A stretch of DNA of 64,000 nucleotides from Poseidonibacter lekithochrous (GCF_013283835.1 NZ_CP054052.1:558001-622000); one strand, 5' to 3'; counted from the first letter of the stretch, positions 17,342-26,065 are shown. Numbers and translations: made by a program. Notes: a model not told the origin generated them from the letters alone.

Positions 17342-17403
17342 AGTGAGAATAATAATCAAAATATATTTAAGTATATCTTTTCATACCCTTAATCAAGACA
17401 AGC
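17342..17403 (-). promoter_or_regulatory. Receptor promoter, proximal copy of the iron-island pattern
   Basis: GAGAATAATAATCAAAAT (17345-17362) is a Fur-like array. TCAAGACAAGCA (17393-17404) is a one-mismatch version of the TCATGACAAGCA word; in the gene direction it reads TGCTTGTCTTGA. The distance between the two words is 46 bp. It lies about 35-95 bp upstream of the receptor start codon. Confidence 0.5.
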
Positions 17404-17443
17404 AGTAAAGAGAAATTTTAAAGAATGATATTTACTGTTATTT

Positions 17444-17504
17444 TTGAGAATCATAATCAAAATAGAATAAATGTACTCTTTAGTAATTCTGTATCATGAC
17501 AAGC
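17444..17504 (-). promoter_or_regulatory. Receptor promoter, distal copy of the iron-island pattern
   Basis: TTGAGAATCATAATCAAAAT (17445-17464) is the clearest Fur-like array in the window. TCATGACAAGCA lies at 17493-17504, with 45 bp between the two words. This second copy sits 102 bp upstream of the first, suggesting a duplicated promoter. Confidence 0.55.
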
Positions 17505-17584
17505 AAAAAAGATATTGTGTATAAAAAAGCCTTCACATAGAAAAAATTAGATATAATTGCGAAAATTTTATATGAAAGATTAAA

Positions 17585-18823
17585 ATGATTGATGTAAGAG
17601 AACTACAAAAAGATTTTAAAAATATGGCAAATGCCCTTAAACGAAAAGGTGTTGACCAAGAAACTCTTGATAATTTAAATGCAATTTCTGAAAATGCAAA
17701 AGCAAAAAGACAAGAGATGGAAAATGTTACTGCTGAGCAAAAGATATTATCAAAAGAGTTTGGACGATATAAAAAAGAGGGACTTGATATTGCACCACTT
17801 CAAGCAAATATTAATGATCTTAAATCTAACAAACAAACTTTAGAAGATGAAGTTAGAGTTTTAGAAGAAGAACTTACTTCAATTGCTCTTGGTGTTCCAA
17901 ATATGGCTGATGCTAATGTTCCTGATGGTGCTGATGAAGATGAAAATGTTGTTTTAGAAACTATTGGTGAAAAAACTACTTTTGATTTTGAAGCAAAAGA
18001 ACACTGGGACTTAGATAATGGTTGGATTGACTTTGAAAAAGGTGTTAAATTAGCTAAATCTAGATTTGCAGCACTAAGAGGTGATGGAGCTAGAATGGAG
18101 AGAGCATTAATTAATTATATGCTTAACTTCAATAGAGAAAGAGGTTTTGAAGAGTGGTATGTTCCATTTATGGCAAACTCAAATGCACTTCAAGGAACTG
18201 GTCAATTACCAAAATTTGAAGATGATTTATTCAAAATTGAAGGTGAAGATTTATACCTTATTCCAACTGCAGAAGTATCACTTACAAATCTTATGAATGA
18301 TGAGATTTTAAAAGATGAAGAACTTCCAATGTTACTTACTTCTTATACTCCTTGTTTCAGAAAAGAAGCAGGTTCTGCTGGTAGAGATACTAGAGGATTA
18401 ATTAGACAACATCAATTTGATAAAGTTGAAATGGTTGCTATTACTAAACCAGAACAATCTGATGAAGTATTTGAAAAGATGGTAAATTGTGCAAGTGATT
18501 TATTAACTTCTTTAGGTTTACCACATCAAAAAGTTCAATTATGTACAGGTGATTTAGGTTTCTCTGCTGCAACAACAATTGACTTAGAAGTTTGGTTACC
18601 AGGTCAAAATAAATATAGAGAAATTTCTTCAATTTCTAATACAAGAGAATTCCAATCTAGACGTGCTAAAATCAGATATAAAGATGGAAAGAAAAATGTA
18701 TTAACTCATACATTAAATGGTTCATCATTAGCTGTTGGTAGAACGCTATTAGCTATTATGGAAAACTATCAAAATGAAGATGGAACTGTAAGAATTCCAG
18801 AAGTACTTAAAAAATATATGTAA
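17585..18823 (+). CDS. serS: Seryl-tRNA synthetase
   Basis: 412 residues. The N-terminal antiparallel coiled-coil arm (about 28-100) binds the long variable arm of tRNA-Ser. The class II catalytic core follows, with motif 2 in [21 protein letters not shown] and motif 3 near the end in [19 protein letters not shown]. It charges tRNA-Ser (and tRNA-Sec) with serine. It is a housekeeping gene flanking the iron island on the opposite strand. A TATAAT (17551-17556) followed by a short AT leader precedes the ATG. Confidence 0.98.
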   Translation: MIDVRELQKDFKNMANALKRKGVDQETLDNLNAISENAKAKRQEMENVTAEQKILSKEFGRYKKEGLDIAPLQANINDLKSNKQTLEDEVRVLEEELTSIALGVPNMADANVPDGADEDENVVLETIGEKTTFDFEAKEHWDLDNGWIDFEKGVKLAKSRFAALRGDGARMERALINYMLNFNRERGFEEWYVPFMANSNALQGTGQLPKFEDDLFKIEGEDLYLIPTAEVSLTNLMNDEILKDEELPMLLTSYTPCFRKEAGSAGRDTRGLIRQHQFDKVEMVAITKPEQSDEVFEKMVNCASDLLTSLGLPHQKVQLCTGDLGFSAATTIDLEVWLPGQNKYREISSISNTREFQSRRAKIRYKDGKKNVLTHTLNGSSLAVGRTLLAIMENYQNEDGTVRIPEVLKKYM

Positions 18824-18834
18824 TAAACTTAGGT

Positions 18835-18864
18835 AATAACTAACTTCTTTTGAAGCTAGTTATT
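18835..18864 (+). terminator. Hairpin after serS
   Basis: AATAACTA / TAGTTATT arms continue inward as ACTTC / GAAGC with one mismatch and a TTTT loop. It begins 12 bases after the serS stop. No long T-run follows. Confidence 0.4.
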
Positions 18865-18887
18865 TACTTAATTGCTTCCCTTAATTT

Positions 18888-19184
18888 TTATAAATAGCTA
18901 ATAGTATGATTTCTTTTTTTAAGGGTACTAGTTATTAATTCTTGTCTTGATTCTTTTAAAAATGATTTTATTTCATCTACTAATATCTTTTTTCTTTCAG
19001 AACTCATTCCTAATAATGAAATTATTATAGAACCTTCTTTTAAACTACTAATATCTAAATTTCTATAAGAAAAATGCTCTTTTGCTTTTTGTGCAAAAGG
19101 CGAATATATTTCAATATAATTATTAGATGCAAATGCTGGTAAGAATTCAAAACCAGAAATAATGTTTTTTTGATAATCTTTCAT
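18888..19184 (-). CDS. Hypothetical 98-residue protein with an AraC-type operator upstream
   Basis: I do not recognise a family. The protein is soluble and mixed helix/strand, with a middle EGSIIISLLGMSSERKKILVDEIKSFL that looks like a strand, loop and amphipathic helix. There is no signal peptide or membrane helix. AAGGAAA precedes the ATG. About 45 bp upstream of the start is a 38-bp element (19229-19266) shared with the promoter of the dehydrogenase gene at 21349, so it is probably controlled by the same AraC-type regulator encoded at 21541-22428. Confidence 0.6.
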   Translation of the reverse strand: MKDYQKNIISGFEFLPAFASNNYIEIYSPFAQKAKEHFSYRNLDISSLKEGSIIISLLGMSSERKKILVDEIKSFLKESRQELITSTLKKRNHTISYL

Positions 19185-19228
19185 TTGATTTCCTTTTCTT
19201 TTAATTATATTGAGTTTGTTTATTGAAT

Positions 19229-19266
19229 AAAAGTGATATATTGCGGAGTTTTTCCATCATTTGTGC
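19229..19266. promoter_or_regulatory. 38-bp putative AraC-type operator, copy 1
   Basis: It is ungapped and 33/38 identical to 21430-21467. Both begin AAAAGTGATAT and end TTCCATCATTTGTGC. Inside, a TTGCG word and a TTTGTGC word lie about 20 bp apart in direct orientation, the usual layout for an AraC-family dimer. Confidence 0.6.
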
Positions 19267-19288
19267 TATTGTTTTTATAGAAGAGAAT

Positions 19289-19315
19289 AACACTCTAAAT
19301 CAAATTTAGAGTGTT
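19289..19315 (-). terminator. Perfect hairpin after the royal-jelly-like gene
   Basis: A perfect 12-bp stem (AACACTCTAAAT / ATTTAGAGTGTT) with a three-base loop lies nine bases past the stop codon at 19324. It is probably a terminator for the minus-strand pair, although the downstream U-run is weak. Confidence 0.6.
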
Positions 19316-19323
19316 AATGTTTA

Positions 19324-20325
19324 TTAATTTATGGCTTTAATTTTTACTACTAAATAAGGTCCAACACCTTCTTCTTTTCCATTGTTTAAGGCTGCTGCTC
19401 TATTTAATTGATTTACTGTTGCATAAATATAACCATTTGCTGCAATTGTTAATCCATCTGCCCATGATTGACCCTTAGGAAGTTTTGCTAATATCTTATA
19501 TTCTTTTGAAGTAGTTAATCCTATAGCATCATTTTGAATATCAGTTATATATACATTACCTTTTGAATCTGCTGCTATTCCATCACTATATGTTTTTGTT
19601 CCATATTCTTTTATATTTTTAATTACATTTTTCTCATTATCAAAACTACTTGCTGGAATTCGATATATTTTTTTACCATGAAGTGCACCATAATAAACCC
19701 ATTTAAAAGTAGGATCAATGGCAATTGGGTTTAAAGCAAAACCACCTTCAAAATCAGGCATCATAGAACTATGTCCTTGGGCTATTCTTTTTGCTTTTCC
19801 CGTTATTGTATTAACTGTAATAAATGCAGGAGTAGGTGCACTTTTCAAATCACCTTGTGTCATATCTGCAATTATGATTCTATTTCTTTTTTCATCGAAT
19901 GCAAAATCTTGTAAGAAACTAGCAGGTGTTAATACTGCTTCTGGTAGTTTGATGATTTTTTTGAGTTTATTTTTTTTCGTATCCCATACAACAAATTTTT
20001 TATCGCCTAAATCTAAAATCCAAAGATTATCATTCTTATCAATTTTAATCCCAATTGCAGCTTTTATAATAGATTCTTTGCCTTTTGAGTATTTAGTATT
20101 AGGATATGCTATATTTGTTCCTATTGCACTTATTTCTAAGGCTTTTGTATTAGGGTGTAAAAGTGGTTGAACAGTTAAAAATATTCTTCCTTCTTTTGAA
20201 ATAGCAATATTTCCTGGTCTTTCATCTAATAGTGCAACAGTTTGCGCTATTTCTACTTTATTTGCAAATAGAGTAGTTGATAGGGTTATAAATAAACCTA
20301 TCATGTATTTATTGATTTTTATCAT
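19324..20325 (-). CDS. Exported beta-propeller protein, major royal jelly/SMP-30-like
   Basis: I start at the internal ATG (20323-20325), which has AAGGAAA upstream and gives a proper signal peptide (MIKINKYMIGLFITLSTTLFA); the longer frame overlaps the preceding gene. The mature chain of about 310 residues shows repeated propeller-blade patterns such as NLWILDLGDKKFVVWD, RNRIIIADMTQG and GNVYITDIQNDAIG. These resemble the royal-jelly/yellow and SMP-30/gluconolactonase families, which bind or hydrolyse small molecules. It is two bases downstream of the dehydrogenase gene and probably shares its promoter. The substrate is unknown. Confidence 0.7.
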   Translation of the reverse strand: MIKINKYMIGLFITLSTTLFANKVEIAQTVALLDERPGNIAISKEGRIFLTVQPLLHPNTKALEISAIGTNIAYPNTKYSKGKESIIKAAIGIKIDKNDNLWILDLGDKKFVVWDTKKNKLKKIIKLPEAVLTPASFLQDFAFDEKRNRIIIADMTQGDLKSAPTPAFITVNTITGKAKRIAQGHSSMMPDFEGGFALNPIAIDPTFKWVYYGALHGKKIYRIPASSFDNEKNVIKNIKEYGTKTYSDGIAADSKGNVYITDIQNDAIGLTTSKEYKILAKLPKGQSWADGLTIAANGYIYATVNQLNRAAALNNGKEEGVGPYLVVKIKAIN

Positions 20326-20326
20326 T

Positions 20327-21349
20327 TTATTTTCCTTGTTCTTTAAAGTCAATTGCAACTTTTCCTATAGTTTTGCCACTTTCAACTAAGCTATGTGCTT
20401 CTTTTATATTTTGAGCATTAAAACCTTCAATAGTATGTGTTAATGTAGTTTTGATTTTTCCTTCATCTATTAGTTCACTCATTGATTTTAAAATATTGTG
20501 TTGTTCTTGAATATCATCTGTTTTAAACATAGAACGAGTGAACATAAATTCCCAAACAAAAGTTGCTGATTTTGATTTAAGTACAGAAAAATCTAATGCT
20601 CCCTCAAACTCTACAATTGAACAAATTTTTCCCTGTGGAGTAATTAGCTCACCCATGGCATCCCAATGACCTTTTGTATCTGCTACATTAAAAATATAAT
20701 CAACACTTTGAAAACCTAATTCTTTAACAGAATTAACCAAATCTCTATGGTTTGCTACATAATGTGCACCCATTGATTTAACCCAAGATCTAGTCTCTTC
20801 TCTAGAGGCTGTTGAAATAATTTTTAGATTTGTTTTAGCTTTTGCAATCTGCGTAGCAATTGAACCAACACCTCCTGCACCACCTATTATAAGTATTGTT
20901 TTATTTTCTGTTGTATTTACATTTAATCTATCAAAAAGTGCTTCCCATGCTGTTAGAGAAGTTAGAGGAAATACTGCTGCTTGAACGTCAGTTAGTGTTG
21001 AAGGTGCAATGGCAACAATTCTTGAATCAACTACTTGATATTCACTATTTGAACCATTTCTTGTAATATCTCCTGCATAATATACTCTATCTCCAACTTT
21101 TAGATTTTGTACTTTTTCCCCAATACTTTCTATAATCCCAACAGCATCATATCCAAGGATTTTTGCTTCATCTAATACTATATTAACAGCAGCTTTTGCT
21201 CTAACTTTTGTATCAACTGGATTCATTGATACAGCATTTATTTTTACTACAATATCGTATTCTTGTGCTTGAGGTTTGTTTATCTCAAATTCAATCAAAC
21301 TATCATTATTATCTATTTTGTATGATGTTTTAAATCCTATCGCTTTCAT
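20327..21349 (-). CDS. Zinc-independent alcohol dehydrogenase/quinone oxidoreductase
   Basis: The preferred start is the internal ATG at 21347-21349 (MKAIGFK), preceded by AAAAGGAA, giving 340 residues. It is a medium-chain dehydrogenase with a GroES-like N-terminal half (about 25-125; VSMNPVDTKVR and GYDAVGIIESIG) and a Rossmann half with GGAGGVGSIATQIAK. The catalytic zinc ligands are absent, as in the NADPH:quinone reductase branch (ZADH type). It probably reduces quinones or activated alkenes with NADPH. It is divergent from the AraC/GyrI-like gene at 21541, with the second 38-bp operator between them. Confidence 0.88.
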   Translation of the reverse strand: MKAIGFKTSYKIDNNDSLIEFEINKPQAQEYDIVVKINAVSMNPVDTKVRAKAAVNIVLDEAKILGYDAVGIIESIGEKVQNLKVGDRVYYAGDITRNGSNSEYQVVDSRIVAIAPSTLTDVQAAVFPLTSLTAWEALFDRLNVNTTENKTILIIGGAGGVGSIATQIAKAKTNLKIISTASREETRSWVKSMGAHYVANHRDLVNSVKELGFQSVDYIFNVADTKGHWDAMGELITPQGKICSIVEFEGALDFSVLKSKSATFVWEFMFTRSMFKTDDIQEQHNILKSMSELIDEGKIKTTLTHTIEGFNAQNIKEAHSLVESGKTIGKVAIDFKEQGK

Positions 21350-21429
21350 TTTTTTTCCTTTTATTTTTATATTCAATAATATATTTTAATTTAAATATGT
21401 CTAAATTATATATAGTTATAGGCTTGAAA

Positions 21430-21467
21430 AAAAGTGATATTTTGCGAAAATATTCCATCATTTGTGC
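21430..21467. promoter_or_regulatory. 38-bp putative AraC-type operator, copy 2
   Basis: It is 33/38 identical to the element at 19229-19266 and sits in the divergent region between the dehydrogenase and AraC-type genes. TTTTGCGA and TTTGTGCGA half-sites repeat in the same orientation about 21 bp apart. It probably controls one or both genes. Confidence 0.6.
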
Positions 21468-21540
21468 GAAAACTTTCAATTATTTTTTGGATTATTATGT
21501 TTTAAGGTATATATTCTTCTTATAGGGTTAGAATATAAGT

Positions 21541-22428
21541 ATGAAGAAATCAATAACAAGTAAATCACATTTTGAACAAATAAATCTTGCTTTAGCCTAT
21601 GTACATAATAATTTTGGTGCAAATATTACAGCTGATGATTTAGCAAATGAGAGTGGATATTCTATATTTCATTTTCATAGAATATTTAAAGAGATAACAG
21701 GTGAAAGTGTAAATGATTATATTAGAAATACTAGATTAGAAAAAGCATCAAACTTATTGCTTTATAATCAACATAAAACAATTGAAATGATTGCAAAAGA
21801 TTCTGGTTTTTCTACTGGCACTGGATTTAGTGCAGCTTTTAAGAAAAAGTTCTCGATGACTCCTAAAGATTGGAGAAAGGGAGGTTATGAAGTAAAAGAT
21901 TCAACGTCTTCTTCAAATGGTATATCTATGATAGAAGTTGATGAAAATTTAAATATTGAAAATCCTAGAATAGTTTCTAATCAAAGTATTCCAATGATAT
22001 ATATGAGAACTTATGGTTATGAAGATGATATGAGTTTTGTTTGGAATCATATGCATGATTGGTGTGAAGAAATGGGCGTTTTAGATGAACCACATAAATA
22101 TGTAGGTTTATTTCATAATCATCCATCTTTTATTCCTTATAATAAAGCTAGATATTTAGCTTGTATTAAAACAGATAAAGATGTATTTCGTAGTGGTAAA
22201 GTAGGGCGTTGTAAAGTTAGTGAAGGAAAATTTGCTAAGTTTGAGTTTACTTGTACTCATTCTACCTTATATAAATTAATGCATTTAACTTACATGAAAT
22301 GGTTACCTTCTTCTGATTATGAAGTGAGAAACTTCCCTGCTTATGTAGAATATAAGAATCCTCGTAATCTTCTTAATAATGGAATTTTAGAAATAGATTT
22401 TTATATGCCAATACAATTAATTATGTAA
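21541..22428 (+). CDS. AraC-family regulator with GyrI-like effector domain
   Basis: 295 residues. The N-terminal double helix-turn-helix (about 12-112) shows DDLANESGYSIFHFHRIFKE and the second-helix pattern IAKDSGFSTGTGFSAAFKKKFSMTPKDWR. The C-terminal half (about 135-295) is a GyrI-like/effector-binding domain, with IPMIYMRTYGYED as the first strand and LVFHN-like blocks. Such proteins (Rob/SoxS-like plus GyrI) respond to small lipophilic molecules. Paralogue: 60285-61157. It is divergent from a quinone-reductase-like gene and probably self-regulates through 21430-21467. A perfect terminator follows. Confidence 0.9.
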   Translation: MKKSITSKSHFEQINLALAYVHNNFGANITADDLANESGYSIFHFHRIFKEITGESVNDYIRNTRLEKASNLLLYNQHKTIEMIAKDSGFSTGTGFSAAFKKKFSMTPKDWRKGGYEVKDSTSSSNGISMIEVDENLNIENPRIVSNQSIPMIYMRTYGYEDDMSFVWNHMHDWCEEMGVLDEPHKYVGLFHNHPSFIPYNKARYLACIKTDKDVFRSGKVGRCKVSEGKFAKFEFTCTHSTLYKLMHLTYMKWLPSSDYEVRNFPAYVEYKNPRNLLNNGILEIDFYMPIQLIM

Positions 22429-22450
22429 TATACAAAAGAGTAGATATAAA

Positions 22451-22483
22451 AAAAGGGAAGTTGTTCGCTCAACTTCCCTTTTT
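22451..22483 (+). terminator. Rho-independent terminator after the AraC/GyrI gene
   Basis: A perfect 13-bp stem (AAAAGGGAAGTTG / CAACTTCCCTTTT) with a six-base loop, followed by T residues. Because the stem is flanked by A and T runs, it can work in both directions. Confidence 0.9.
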
Positions 22484-23020
22484 CTTTCGCGCACTTAAAG
22501 TTTTATATAAAAATATTTTATAAATTGAATGCAAATAAAACTTATTTAAACAGAATAAAAATTTATGATTGTTTAATATTAGTGAGAATAAAAAAGAAGT
22601 TTCATCCTGAAAAAAATTGTTACAGCTACGTAATTTTTTTAACTAAGGAGAGATAATAGATAAAACTTCTTGTTTTATGAAAGAGAGTATAGCAGAAAAA
22701 TTTATAAAATGCTACTTTAATGCTACGTTTATAAAAAGAATTTTAAAATTTAGAGTTAATTAATGTAATTAAGGACAATTAATAAGCTACTAAATTACTA
22801 GTTTGCTACTTTATTATTAAAATCAAGCTATTTTTGATAGATTACTTAGTGGTAAAAATATTTTTTAGAAAATTACTTTTTATATTTAGTAGAGTAGTAG
22901 AAGTAAAAATAGAATTATTATTGAAATATTTCCCCCTTTTAGTTAAATAAAGAATAAAATTTATTAAATTATAATCTGATATAATAAATATAATTATAAA
23001 GTTATTGAAAGAGGAAAAAA
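22484..23020. other. 537-bp gene-poor AT-rich stretch
   Basis: No coding frame of convincing length or codon use is visible. The stretch holds a nested stem-loop (22594-22671), a repeated decamer TGCTACTTTA (22711-22720 and 22804-22813) and the promoter area of the lipase-like gene. Immediately upstream of that gene, GAAAGAGG is its ribosome binding site. Confidence 0.5.
22594..22671 (+). ncRNA. Candidate structured RNA (nested stem-loops)
   Basis: An outer pair AAGAAGTTT / AAACTTCTT (9 bp) closes an inner pair AAAAAAATT / AATTTTTTT, with extra pairing possible between TCCT and AGGA. The element lies in the only long gene-free area of the window. No known RNA family is recognised, and the A/T-rich inner stem could be chance. 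Confidence 0.25.
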
Positions 23021-24253
23021 GTGAGATATATAAAAATACTAAGTATTTTATTTTTAATATTGTTTTTATCAGGTTGTATTAACAACAGGAAAAATTTGAA
23101 GTTTGATCTTGCTGTAAATAAATATAATCAAAGTACCATTAAAGGTAATATATTAAAAAATCAAAAAAGTACAAAAAATATATATGTAATTTTGTATAAA
23201 CATATTAAGGGAAATGTAAAAAGTGAAACTAGTTATAAACTAATAGATTTTTCTTCTCATTCAAACTCTAATAAATTTGAATTCAATGTTACTGAAGGAA
23301 CGTATTTTTTATATGCTTGTCAAAATTTAGAAGTCTTAAAACAAAAACGTTTTGCTTATGAATATTACTCTAATTTAATAAAACTAAAAACAAATGAAAC
23401 TGTAAATTTAGATATCAAATTATCAAATGATGAGATAGAAGTATCAGATGATAATATATTAATTGCTTCTCTTGGTCAAAAAGGAATTTTTGATAAGTTT
23501 GGGGAAGTACGAGAGACAAAAATCGAAGATACTATTTTCGATAGAAAAAAAGCTATTATTGGTTTATGGAAGCCTTTAGAATTCTTCTCTAAGTATGGAG
23601 GAGGGTTATATTTATTAGATAAATTTAGTGAAGATAAAACACCAATTTTATTTGTTCATGGTATGAGTGGAACACCTAGGGATTTTGAATTTTTAATTAA
23701 AAGTTTAGATAAGACAAAATACTTGCCTATGGTTTATTTTTATCCTACTGGTATAAACCTAAACTATGCAGTTGATGGATTAAAGTACTCATTTGAAAAA
23801 TTAAGAAATAAGTATGAAATAAATGATATTAATATTATTGCTCATAGTATGGGTGGTTTAGTATCTAGAGGTTTTATTAATGTTTATGGAGATAAAATTG
23901 ATATAAAAAGTTTCTCAACTATTGCTACTCCTTGGAATGGTCAAAAGTTTGCAGAATATGGAAAAAATATCGTACCATCTTTTTCTAATATGGCACCAGG
24001 AAGTGCTTTTCAAACTAATATTTTAAATAAGAATTTACCAAAATCTTTGAACCATTATTTATTTTTTGCATATAAGGGTAAAAACTCTTTAATTCTTGAT
24101 AGTAGTAATGATGGAGTTATTTCATTAAGTAGTCAATTATTTGAAAAAGCACAAGAAAAAGCAGCTTTAGTATATGGTTTTAATGAGACCCATGTAAGTA
24201 TATTAAAATCAGAACTTTTAAGTCTGTATTTAAAAGAAATAATTAGTAAATAG
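23021..24253 (+). CDS. Lipase/esterase-like lipoprotein
   Basis: 410 residues starting at GTG with GAAAGAGG upstream. A signal with lipobox LFLSGC gives lipidation at C19. After a beta-rich N-terminal part (about 30-150), an alpha/beta-hydrolase domain shows the oxyanion-type HGMSG (213-217) and nucleophile elbow AHSMGG with S276. An Asp near NDGVI and the His in ETHVSI can complete the triad. It resembles envelope-anchored triacylglycerol lipases or PGAP1-like hydrolases. It is convergent with the 129-residue gene (two-base gap). The substrate is not predictable. Confidence 0.8.
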   Translation: MRYIKILSILFLILFLSGCINNRKNLKFDLAVNKYNQSTIKGNILKNQKSTKNIYVILYKHIKGNVKSETSYKLIDFSSHSNSNKFEFNVTEGTYFLYACQNLEVLKQKRFAYEYYSNLIKLKTNETVNLDIKLSNDEIEVSDDNILIASLGQKGIFDKFGEVRETKIEDTIFDRKKAIIGLWKPLEFFSKYGGGLYLLDKFSEDKTPILFVHGMSGTPRDFEFLIKSLDKTKYLPMVYFYPTGINLNYAVDGLKYSFEKLRNKYEINDINIIAHSMGGLVSRGFINVYGDKIDIKSFSTIATPWNGQKFAEYGKNIVPSFSNMAPGSAFQTNILNKNLPKSLNHYLFFAYKGKNSLILDSSNDGVISLSSQLFEKAQEKAALVYGFNETHVSILKSELLSLYLKEIISK

Positions 24254-24255
24254 CT

Positions 24256-24645
24256 TTATTTGACAAAGACTTTTGTATCAAAAAGTTTTTGTCCCACTCT
24301 AACTTCAAAATAACCTTTTTTTAAATTATAATGTTTAAATGTCATTTCTTGAGCAATTTTGATTTTGTTTCTATTATATATAGGTATAGACTTCATATAA
24401 TGCCCCTTAGAGCTTCCAATATTAACTTTAGGTGTTTGTCCTAGTAATTTTCCAAAAACAACGATTTTAGAGTAGCATGTGCCATTATAGTCATTTTTTG
24501 TTTTTCTAATATGTTGTACGTTTTCGCCATTACCTTGTTCGTCAAATACTCCAATTGCATAAGCAGCTGTTACTTTTGATGAGTAAGCAAAAAGTGAGAG
24601 GTTAAGTAGTAAGAATAAGATTAGTATATGTTTTATATTTTTCAT
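24256..24645 (-). CDS. Hypothetical exported protein
   Basis: 129 residues with a signal peptide (about 1-20, LNLSLFAYS). The mature part contains one Cys (TCYSK) and a GSSKGHYMKSIPIYNRNK segment; it is probably a small beta-rich periplasmic protein. I do not recognise the family. It lies 36 bases after napD on the same strand, so it may be transcribed with the nap operon by read-through, but it has no visible ribosome binding site of strength. Confidence 0.55.
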   Translation of the reverse strand: MKNIKHILILFLLLNLSLFAYSSKVTAAYAIGVFDEQGNGENVQHIRKTKNDYNGTCYSKIVVFGKLLGQTPKVNIGSSKGHYMKSIPIYNRNKIKIAQEMTFKHYNLKKGYFEVRVGQKLFDTKVFVK

Positions 24646-24681
24646 AAACTAATCTTACAATATTTTTGTGGAAGTTATGTG

Positions 24682-25074
24682 TTATTTATCTTTACCAGTT
24701 TTATCAAAAGTTCTTGCAAAACCTTCTAAATCTTTTTTCTTTAAATCTCCATTATAAACGATATCTCTTGGATCAACATCTTTATCATTTAATACTTTAG
24801 GAACAATTTCAGCGTTATCAAGTACTTCCATATGATCACTTAATTCGTCTTCACTATATGCCATTTGCATATCAGCACTTGCAACATGAGGAATATTTTC
24901 AACTACTTTTAGTTTCTTTAATTCTTCTTCTACACCAGCACCTTCAATAGTGATGATGATTCTTCCTTTTTCATCATGTAAATGGTAATCACATACATCA
25001 CAGTTTTTTAATGACTCAACAACTTCGTCTAAATATTTTGGTAAAGTTTGTACTACAATGCTAGAAATATTCAT
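24682..25074 (-). CDS. napD: NapD, chaperone for NapA export
   Basis: 130 residues. The N-terminal 85 match NapD: MNISSIVVQTLPKYLDEVVESL, then CDVCDYHLHDEKGRIIITIEG. A C-terminal extension of about 45 acidic residues is absent in enterobacterial NapD but is seen in epsilonproteobacteria. NapD binds the twin-arginine signal of NapA and prevents premature export. It is the last gene of the nap order A-G-H-B-F-L-D. AAGGA precedes the ATG. Confidence 0.93.
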   Translation of the reverse strand: MNISSIVVQTLPKYLDEVVESLKNCDVCDYHLHDEKGRIIITIEGAGVEEELKKLKVVENIPHVASADMQMAYSEDELSDHMEVLDNAEIVPKVLNDKDVDPRDIVYNGDLKKKDLEGFARTFDKTGKDK

Positions 25075-25090
25075 AATTTAATCCTTTAAT

Positions 25091-26047
25091 TTAATCAATT
25101 TTATAATAATTTATTTTTTTATGGTCACTTGCAACAAAAATCTCATTTTCACTAATAAATAAGATATTTGATAATGTTGCAGGGTTTTGCACTAGAGTGT
25201 GAAGGTCATGTTTGTCAACAGTATTAAATACTGTAACATCATTATTTTCATTACTTGCATAAGCTGCAAGCTTTCCACTAGGGCTTAATCCTGCACTATA
25301 TATTAAAAAAGAAGCTGTTTTATAATATACAGTACTATTATTCAAATGGTAAACAACAGATCTTCTATCTTGACCCGCTGTTATAATAACTCCATTTTTT
25401 GTATCTACTTGAAATACATTATCTAAGTTTTGATTTTCAAATGTTCTAATATCTTCTAATGTTCTAGAATTTAACATATGTAAATTTCCACTTTCATCGG
25501 CTATGATGATACTATTTTTATCTTCCGTCAAAATAAAATTTGAGAATTTTGAGTGGGTTATTTGTTTAATTTTTAATATCTTGTTTTCTACTAAATCAAA
25601 TGTATAAACTTCATTAGAAAGTAGGGCAAAAATAATTGTTTTTTCATCAATGAATTTTGCTTTTGCAATATACATCTTTTTTTTAGCAGAAATGATTTCT
25701 TTTAGCTGATTATTTGCATAAATATTAACAGCTCTTCCACCTTTTGCTCCCTGAGATAAGATTAGTGTTTTATCCCCTAAAACATCAACACTGTATATTT
25801 TAGAATCAATTATATCACCCATGAAATCTTTAATTTTTGGTAATACGATTGAGTTGATTTTTGTTTTTGTTTTTATATCAAAAATATCTACACTAGATGC
25901 AGCTGTAGCCGCATATAGTTTATTATCTGAATAAACTAAATCCGTAACTCCACCTTTTGCCATATAAGTAAAAGTTGGATTAATATCTTTTGCATTTAAA
26001 AGATTTAGAAGTAAAAGAATTGAAAAAACAAATTTAAACAGATTCAT
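25091..26047 (-). CDS. napL: NapL, periplasmic beta-propeller of the nap operon
   Basis: 318 residues: a signal peptide (about 1-19) and WD40/propeller-like repeats such as VTDLVYSDNKLYAATAASSVDIFD and SNFILTEDKNSIIIADESGNLHMLN. The assignment rests on its position between napF and napD, as in other epsilonproteobacterial operons. Its exact role in nitrate reduction is unclear in the known systems. AAGGA precedes the ATG. Confidence 0.85.
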   Translation of the reverse strand: MNLFKFVFSILLLLNLLNAKDINPTFTYMAKGGVTDLVYSDNKLYAATAASSVDIFDIKTKTKINSIVLPKIKDFMGDIIDSKIYSVDVLGDKTLILSQGAKGGRAVNIYANNQLKEIISAKKKMYIAKAKFIDEKTIIFALLSNEVYTFDLVENKILKIKQITHSKFSNFILTEDKNSIIIADESGNLHMLNSRTLEDIRTFENQNLDNVFQVDTKNGVIITAGQDRRSVVYHLNNSTVYYKTASFLIYSAGLSPSGKLAAYASNENNDVTVFNTVDKHDLHTLVQNPATLSNILFISENEIFVASDHKKINYYKID

Positions 26048-26065
26048 AAATATCCTTATTAGTGC

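Noticed and set aside
19718-20170. Plus-strand open frame of 150 codons
   Set aside because: It is antisense to the beta-propeller gene. Its hydrophobic look comes from complementing a coding strand, and it has no ribosome binding site.
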